Assembly: GCA_037481695.1 (NCBI GenBank)
Contig: JBBFLE010000003.1
Span: 186,001-250,000 of the forward strand
DNA: 64,000 nucleotides
Origin: a bacterium
Lineage (GTDB): Bacteria; Desulfobacterota; Desulfocorpusculales; Desulfocorpusculum
Reading direction: 5' to 3'
Shown here: one piece after another, positions 60,468-64,000 of the stretch
Position numbering within the stretch: the first letter of the stretch is position 1
Layout: every line of letters starts with the position of its first letter
Notes under the pieces: generated by a model
Seen by the model: the letters and a program-made list of their open reading frames with translations, nothing else
Told to the model about the DNA's origin: nothing
Database searches by the model: none
Made by a program: the position numbers and the translations under genes

Positions 60468-61355
60468 TCACTCAGGCGAACTCAGGCCCGCCATCTGCTC
60501 CACCAAGAGGGCCAGACAGGAATGATCCAGTTCCCCTTTGCCCTGGGCCAGTAAGGAGTCCATGAGCTCTGCTGCCTGAGCAGTGGCCAGAAGAGAAACC
60601 CCCTGCTCCTTACCTGTCTGGAGGGCTATGGCCAGGTCCTTTCTGTGAAGCCTTATCCTGAATCCAGGCTGGAAGGTTTTCTCGATCATGCGCTTTCCGT
60701 GCACCTCCAGGATCCGGCTCTGGGCAAATCCTCCCAGCAGTGCCTCCCTCACCCTGGCCGGATCCACCCCGCATTTCCGCGCCAGGGTCAGGGCTTCGGC
60801 CACTGCCTGAATGGTAAGACCTACTATCACTTGATTGCAGGCCTTGGCCACCTGGCCTGCTCCAGGCCCCCCTACCAGCACTATGTTTTTTCCCATGCTC
60901 TTCAATATGGGCAGAGCCCTTTCGAAGGCCTGTTCTGCCCCCCCAACCATGATGGAGAGCGTGGCCTCTCTGGCGCCTATTTCACCTCCTGAGACAGGCG
61001 CATCCAGCGCTTCAACCCCTTTTGCTTGCATGGCCCGATGTACAGAGACCGAGGTGGAAGGTGCCACGGTGGACATGTCCACAAAAAGCATGCCTGGCCT
61101 AACCCCCTCCAGAATTCCCTTCGGACCCATGACCACCTGCTCTACATCCGGGGAGTCTGGAAGCATGGTGATGACCACATCTGAGAGCTCAGCCACCTCT
61201 TGGGAAGAGTTGGCAGGGATGGCTCCTTCTCGAGCCAGCTCATCCACAGAGGCCCTGCTTCTGTTGTGCACCACCAGCTCGTAGCCTGCCTTCATCAGGT
61301 TGCGAGCCATGGGCTTGCCCATTATCCCCAGTCCTACAAACCCGATCTTCTCCAT
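60468..61355 (-). CDS. 3-hydroxyisobutyrate dehydrogenase / tartronate-semialdehyde reductase family
   Basis: This 295-residue NAD(P)-dependent beta-hydroxyacid dehydrogenase has nucleotide-binding loop IGFVGLGIMGKPMARNLM at the N terminus. The substrate-binding motif DAPVSGGEIGAREATL is at about residues 118-133, and the catalytic Lys is in GQVAKACNQVI. It acts on a 3-hydroxyacid such as 3-hydroxyisobutyrate or tartronate semialdehyde. It sits between the two multiheme genes, with no evident link to electron transfer. It might serve the methylmalonate-semialdehyde route whose next enzyme is encoded at 4-5.5 kb (inference). Confidence 0.9.
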   Translation of the reverse strand: MEKIGFVGLGIMGKPMARNLMKAGYELVVHNRSRASVDELAREGAIPANSSQEVAELSDVVITMLPDSPDVEQVVMGPKGILEGVRPGMLFVDMSTVAPSTSVSVHRAMQAKGVEALDAPVSGGEIGAREATLSIMVGGAEQAFERALPILKSMGKNIVLVGGPGAGQVAKACNQVIVGLTIQAVAEALTLARKCGVDPARVREALLGGFAQSRILEVHGKRMIEKTFQPGFRIRLHRKDLAIALQTGKEQGVSLLATAQAAELMDSLLAQGKGELDHSCLALLVEQMAGLSSPE

Positions 61356-61478
61356 CTCCCTCCCCCCCCTTTTTCATAAGCCAAGATTCCCCAAGAGCTT
61401 GCCAGCAGTGTCTCAGCCTTGGATTTTGGTAGCCTATTCTAAACGCTTCTGCTCCTCTGGCAAGCCATGGGCTCATCT

Positions 61479-61524
61479 CCAGCAGGGGCCCCCACCGGGG
61501 GAGGAGTGTGGATGCCCCTGCTGG
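61479..61524. other. Long GC-rich hairpin after the multiheme cytochrome gene
   Basis: CCAGCAGGGGC (61479-61489) and GCCCCTGCTGG (61514-61524) form an 11-bp perfect stem. The loop contains a second inverted repeat, CCCCC/GGGGG. It lies 12 bp past the cytochrome stop. There is no T-run, so it may stabilise the mRNA 3' end or act with Rho. Confidence 0.5.
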
Positions 61525-61535
61525 CCTGATCTGGC

Positions 61536-64000
61536 TCATGGATTCACAACGATGGTGCGGTAGTCCGTGGCCTCCCTTTCCCCAAGGGGCCTCACTCCGG
61601 TGGGTGTCACCCCTAGGGCCCTAAGAGAATCCTGAAGAATCTGGACTATGTATTTGGCATTGTGGGCGTACACCGCGTTTCCGGCCTTGTAGGCGTAAGC
61701 TAGGTTGAATGCAGCCGAAAGGGTGTGGGTGGTCCAGTTGCGGAACTGCCCGCCCGTGGAGGTGAAAAAGTATGGATATGAGTCTGGGTTGTAGTAAATG
61801 CCCCTGGCCTGGAGAGCTGCCTTAAGCTGACCGAAAAGCCCGGTGTCTGGGTCTATTGTTCCCAGCTCCTGGAACACTGTTTCTACGGTGCCGTCCCCGT
61901 CATAGTCTGCAGAAGCTCGTATGTCAGTGAATTCCTCCACTGGGCCGTGGCAGCGCTGGCAGGTTTCCACCTGAGCCTTCCAGGTGTGCCCTCCCGCTGA
62001 ATTATCCTCCTTGGGGGAGTCCATGTGGCAGCCCATGCAGTTCAGGGCCTGGTGAGCTATGTTCCCCTCGCTGTATCTCTGGGGGGCTCCTTCCAAGAAG
62101 TACTCCCAGGCGTTCCTGCTCCAGAGGATGGCGCCCCCGTCCAGGTAATGGGGGTTGATGAAGCTAACCCCACTGGCGCTTATCACACTGTCAGGCTGGG
62201 CATATGGATCCAGCGAGGGGTTGGCTGCCTTGATGGCCTTGTACACCGTAAGCCCGCTTTCCCTTCCCTGGTGGCAGAACAGGCAAATACGACCGTCTCC
62301 CACCGTATCTGGAATGTCTGTGCCATCCATGAACTTGTCTATCCCTCCTCTTGGGTTCTTGGTGGCATCAACGAAGCGGGAGTTGTAAGAAAGCTTCTTG
62401 GGAATCCGGATGGAGTTCCCTGTGCCGTTGGGATCCTGGTGGGGATCGTGGCAGGTGATGCATGTCACCGTGGCATCACCCCATAGGACCTGTGCACTGT
62501 CTGTTCCCTGGCGATCCTCCTGGTAATCGATGGATCCCAGGCCGTGGTGACACTGGTTGCACACATAGTTGTTTATGAGAACCGGCTGGGTGGTATTGCC
62601 TGCGCTCACCAGGTAAGCATTGTTGGGATCAGGAGTCGTGGTGAGCTGGAAGGTGGTGTTACCTTTGTTGCGAAGGCTTCCCACCCCTCCCGAGCCGGTG
62701 ATGCTCATATCAAAAGGATAGGTGGGCTGGTGGGTGGAACCATATGCGCCGGCGCTGAACTCCTCGAAAGGTGGAGCAGCCTTGTTGGCATGGCCGCTTC
62801 TCATGTATTGGGTCATTATGTCCTGGTTGTGGGTTGAACCCAGCTCCACAAGGGTTCCGTTTGCCTTGCGGCCCCAAGCGGTGTACTTGTAAGAGCCCTT
62901 GGTATGACAGCTGGCACAAAGCCCCTCTGTGTTGGTGCGCATGTCCCTCACCTGGAACTCAATGGAGCCCTGGAAGGGCACAAAAACGGAAATTGTGCCA
63001 GTGCCCACCGCCTTCTTGTATGTGACCGTGGCCTTGGCCACCGCCCCTATCTGATTCGTGCCCAGGGGGGAGAGAGCCTGGGAGTCAGTGCGGGGCTTGA
63101 TGATGAGGCTCTGGTCGTCCAACACCTCCTCCACCTCAAAGCCCGCCCCGTCAAATACTGCCTGCACCTCCACCTGCTCTCCGGGGTTGAGGGCATCTGC
63201 TGGCAGGACTGCTGATCCTGTGGCCTGACCAAAAAGCAAAAGGGTGTCCCCAGGCTTCACCTTGCCAAGGAAGCCTCCCTGAGCAAAGACCAGCTTGTCA
63301 GAAACCGCATGTTCGCTCTGCAGGCTCCCATTACCCTGTACAATGGGCCTGACTGGCCTGGCAATGGCCGAGCCCCGGCTCCAGGTGCCCAGGGCCAGGT
63401 TCTGAGCCCCAGTTTCATCCACCTTGTAGGCTCTGTGGTTGGCATACAGGACCGATCGGCCCTCCACAGGTGCCACCTCCAGGACCGTACTGCCAGAGAC
63501 CCTGCTCACCTGGACCGTACTGGAGACCTGGGCCAAATCATTTCCGCTGGGAGCCGGGATGTGAGCCTGATGACATGCCCCACAACCCACTTCCGGATCC
63601 GGCATGGTGCCCCGAGCTATGCGTTTGGTAAGTCTGGGGTGCTCCAGTGCGTAATTGTGGCACACGCTGCACTCTTCGATACGCTGATTCATGTTCACAG
63701 GCCTTCCGTTGGCCCTAAGAAAGGTCACTGCCTCACCTGTGGCCAGAATGCCTGTGGCCCTCTTTCTGCCCTTGCCCAGCTGATCAAAGAACTTGCCAGG
63801 AAATCCGTTGGAATTGGCATGCCTGGTGGCCATGAAGGAGGCCGAGTCAAAATAGGGCTCCGTGTGACAGCCTATGCAGGTCTGGGTGGTGGGTATGCCT
63901 CCGGGTCCGCCGTGGGCCTGACTTATTCCTTGGTGGCAGCCAATACAGCTCAAGAAATCTGTGACCGTTGGGTTGAAGGCAGGGCTGGAGTGGATGGAAC
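61536..64000 (-). CDS. Large multiheme c-type cytochrome (5' partial)
   Basis: At least 820 residues are visible and the reading frame is open to the right edge, so the N terminus and signal peptide are missing. Ten CxxCH motifs are seen: CIGCH twice, CSVCH, CGACH, CASCH, CNQCH, CITCH, CLFCH, CMGCH and CQRCH. They are spaced widely, with beta-rich stretches between the fourth and fifth (VSSTVQVSRVSGSTVLEVAP), unlike the compact MtrA type. A heme-rich protein of this size next to an MtrA/MtrB pair is a candidate extracellular or outer-surface cytochrome, or a periplasmic partner. Its exact class cannot be settled from the visible part. Confidence 0.85.
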   Translation of the reverse strand, partial: SIHSSPAFNPTVTDFLSCIGCHQGISQAHGGPGGIPTTQTCIGCHTEPYFDSASFMATRHANSNGFPGKFFDQLGKGRKRATGILATGEAVTFLRANGRPVNMNQRIEECSVCHNYALEHPRLTKRIARGTMPDPEVGCGACHQAHIPAPSGNDLAQVSSTVQVSRVSGSTVLEVAPVEGRSVLYANHRAYKVDETGAQNLALGTWSRGSAIARPVRPIVQGNGSLQSEHAVSDKLVFAQGGFLGKVKPGDTLLLFGQATGSAVLPADALNPGEQVEVQAVFDGAGFEVEEVLDDQSLIIKPRTDSQALSPLGTNQIGAVAKATVTYKKAVGTGTISVFVPFQGSIEFQVRDMRTNTEGLCASCHTKGSYKYTAWGRKANGTLVELGSTHNQDIMTQYMRSGHANKAAPPFEEFSAGAYGSTHQPTYPFDMSITGSGGVGSLRNKGNTTFQLTTTPDPNNAYLVSAGNTTQPVLINNYVCNQCHHGLGSIDYQEDRQGTDSAQVLWGDATVTCITCHDPHQDPNGTGNSIRIPKKLSYNSRFVDATKNPRGGIDKFMDGTDIPDTVGDGRICLFCHQGRESGLTVYKAIKAANPSLDPYAQPDSVISASGVSFINPHYLDGGAILWSRNAWEYFLEGAPQRYSEGNIAHQALNCMGCHMDSPKEDNSAGGHTWKAQVETCQRCHGPVEEFTDIRASADYDGDGTVETVFQELGTIDPDTGLFGQLKAALQARGIYYNPDSYPYFFTSTGGQFRNWTTHTLSAAFNLAYAYKAGNAVYAHNAKYIVQILQDSLRALGVTPTGVRPLGEREATDYRTIVVNP

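Noticed and set aside
1-64000. Insertion sequences, prophage, CRISPR arrays or tRNA genes
   Set aside because: No transposase, integrase or phage protein was seen, no regularly spaced repeats, and no cloverleaf with a CCA end found by eye in the gaps.

Overview
The window reads as one stretch of a bacterial chromosome with no insertion sequence, CRISPR array, rRNA or tRNA that I can recognise. Genes are dense and many overlap by ATGA. The DNA is moderately GC-rich. The gene content (two TRAP transporters, B12-dependent acyl-CoA chemistry, decaheme cytochromes with an MtrB/PioB-type porin, IscU/IscR-like Fe-S genes, leader-peptide attenuators) suggests a Gram-negative anaerobe, most likely of the Desulfobacterota (former Deltaproteobacteria). 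That placement is inference; no rRNA or other phylogenetic marker was checked.

Layout. (1) 1-6.2 kb, + strand: a TRAP transporter (first gene cut by the window edge), an iron-type alcohol dehydrogenase, a CoA-acylating (methyl)malonate-semialdehyde dehydrogenase and a small ferritin-like protein, closed by a terminator. (2) 6.2-8.6 kb: a membrane-embedded spermidine-synthase-like protein. (3) 8.6-14.5 kb, - strand: a FadR/GntR regulator, a stand-alone acyl-CoA mutase large subunit, its B12-binding subunit, an AMP-forming acyl-CoA ligase and a 4-hydroxybutyryl-CoA dehydratase-like flavoprotein. The promoter in front carries a perfect inverted repeat over its -10 box. Specificity and catalytic positions of the mutase and dehydratase differ from the characterised enzymes as I recall them, so this may be an undescribed carbon-skeleton pathway. 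(4) 14.7-18.3 kb: a small winged-helix protein and a second TRAP transporter. (5) 18.5-23.4 kb: a methyltransferase, IscU with a zinc-ribbon tail, an IscR-like regulator, an M23 peptidase and RadA.

(6) 23.4-39.1 kb, - strand: an aromatic amino-acid supercluster, aroF-aroB-pheA-aroD-aroE-aroA-aroK-aroC-tyrA followed by trpE-G-D-C-F-B-A. It holds every step from PEP and erythrose-4-phosphate to Trp, Phe and Tyr except the final aminotransferase. Each half starts with a TTGACA promoter, a leader peptide (a Tyr/Phe/Trp-rich one before aroF, one with three consecutive Trp codons before trpE) and a pair of hairpins ending in a terminator. (7) 39.3-42.5 kb: adenine deaminase and an ADP-forming acyl-CoA synthetase-like protein. 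(8) 42.8-49.5 kb: envelope genes (AsmA-like, MscS-type channel, OmpA-like lipoprotein). (9) 49.6-51.5 kb: a third leader peptide, rich in Phe and Tyr codons, with the same hairpin layout, in front of an uncharacterised GNAT-fusion protein. (10) 51.6-54.7 kb: a small coiled-coil protein, a lytic transglycosylase, a possible structured RNA and a thiolase.

(11) 54.9-64 kb, - strand: extracellular electron transfer genes. These are a multiheme cytochrome running off the right edge, a hydroxyacid dehydrogenase, a decaheme MtrA/DmsE-type cytochrome, an MtrB/PioB-type porin, and two secreted single-CxxCH proteins whose leaders share a palindrome.

Three points deserve most attention: the B12 mutase/dehydratase cluster, the three-member family of aromatic leader-peptide attenuators (one controlling a gene of unknown function), and the porin-cytochrome cluster with its paired surface proteins.
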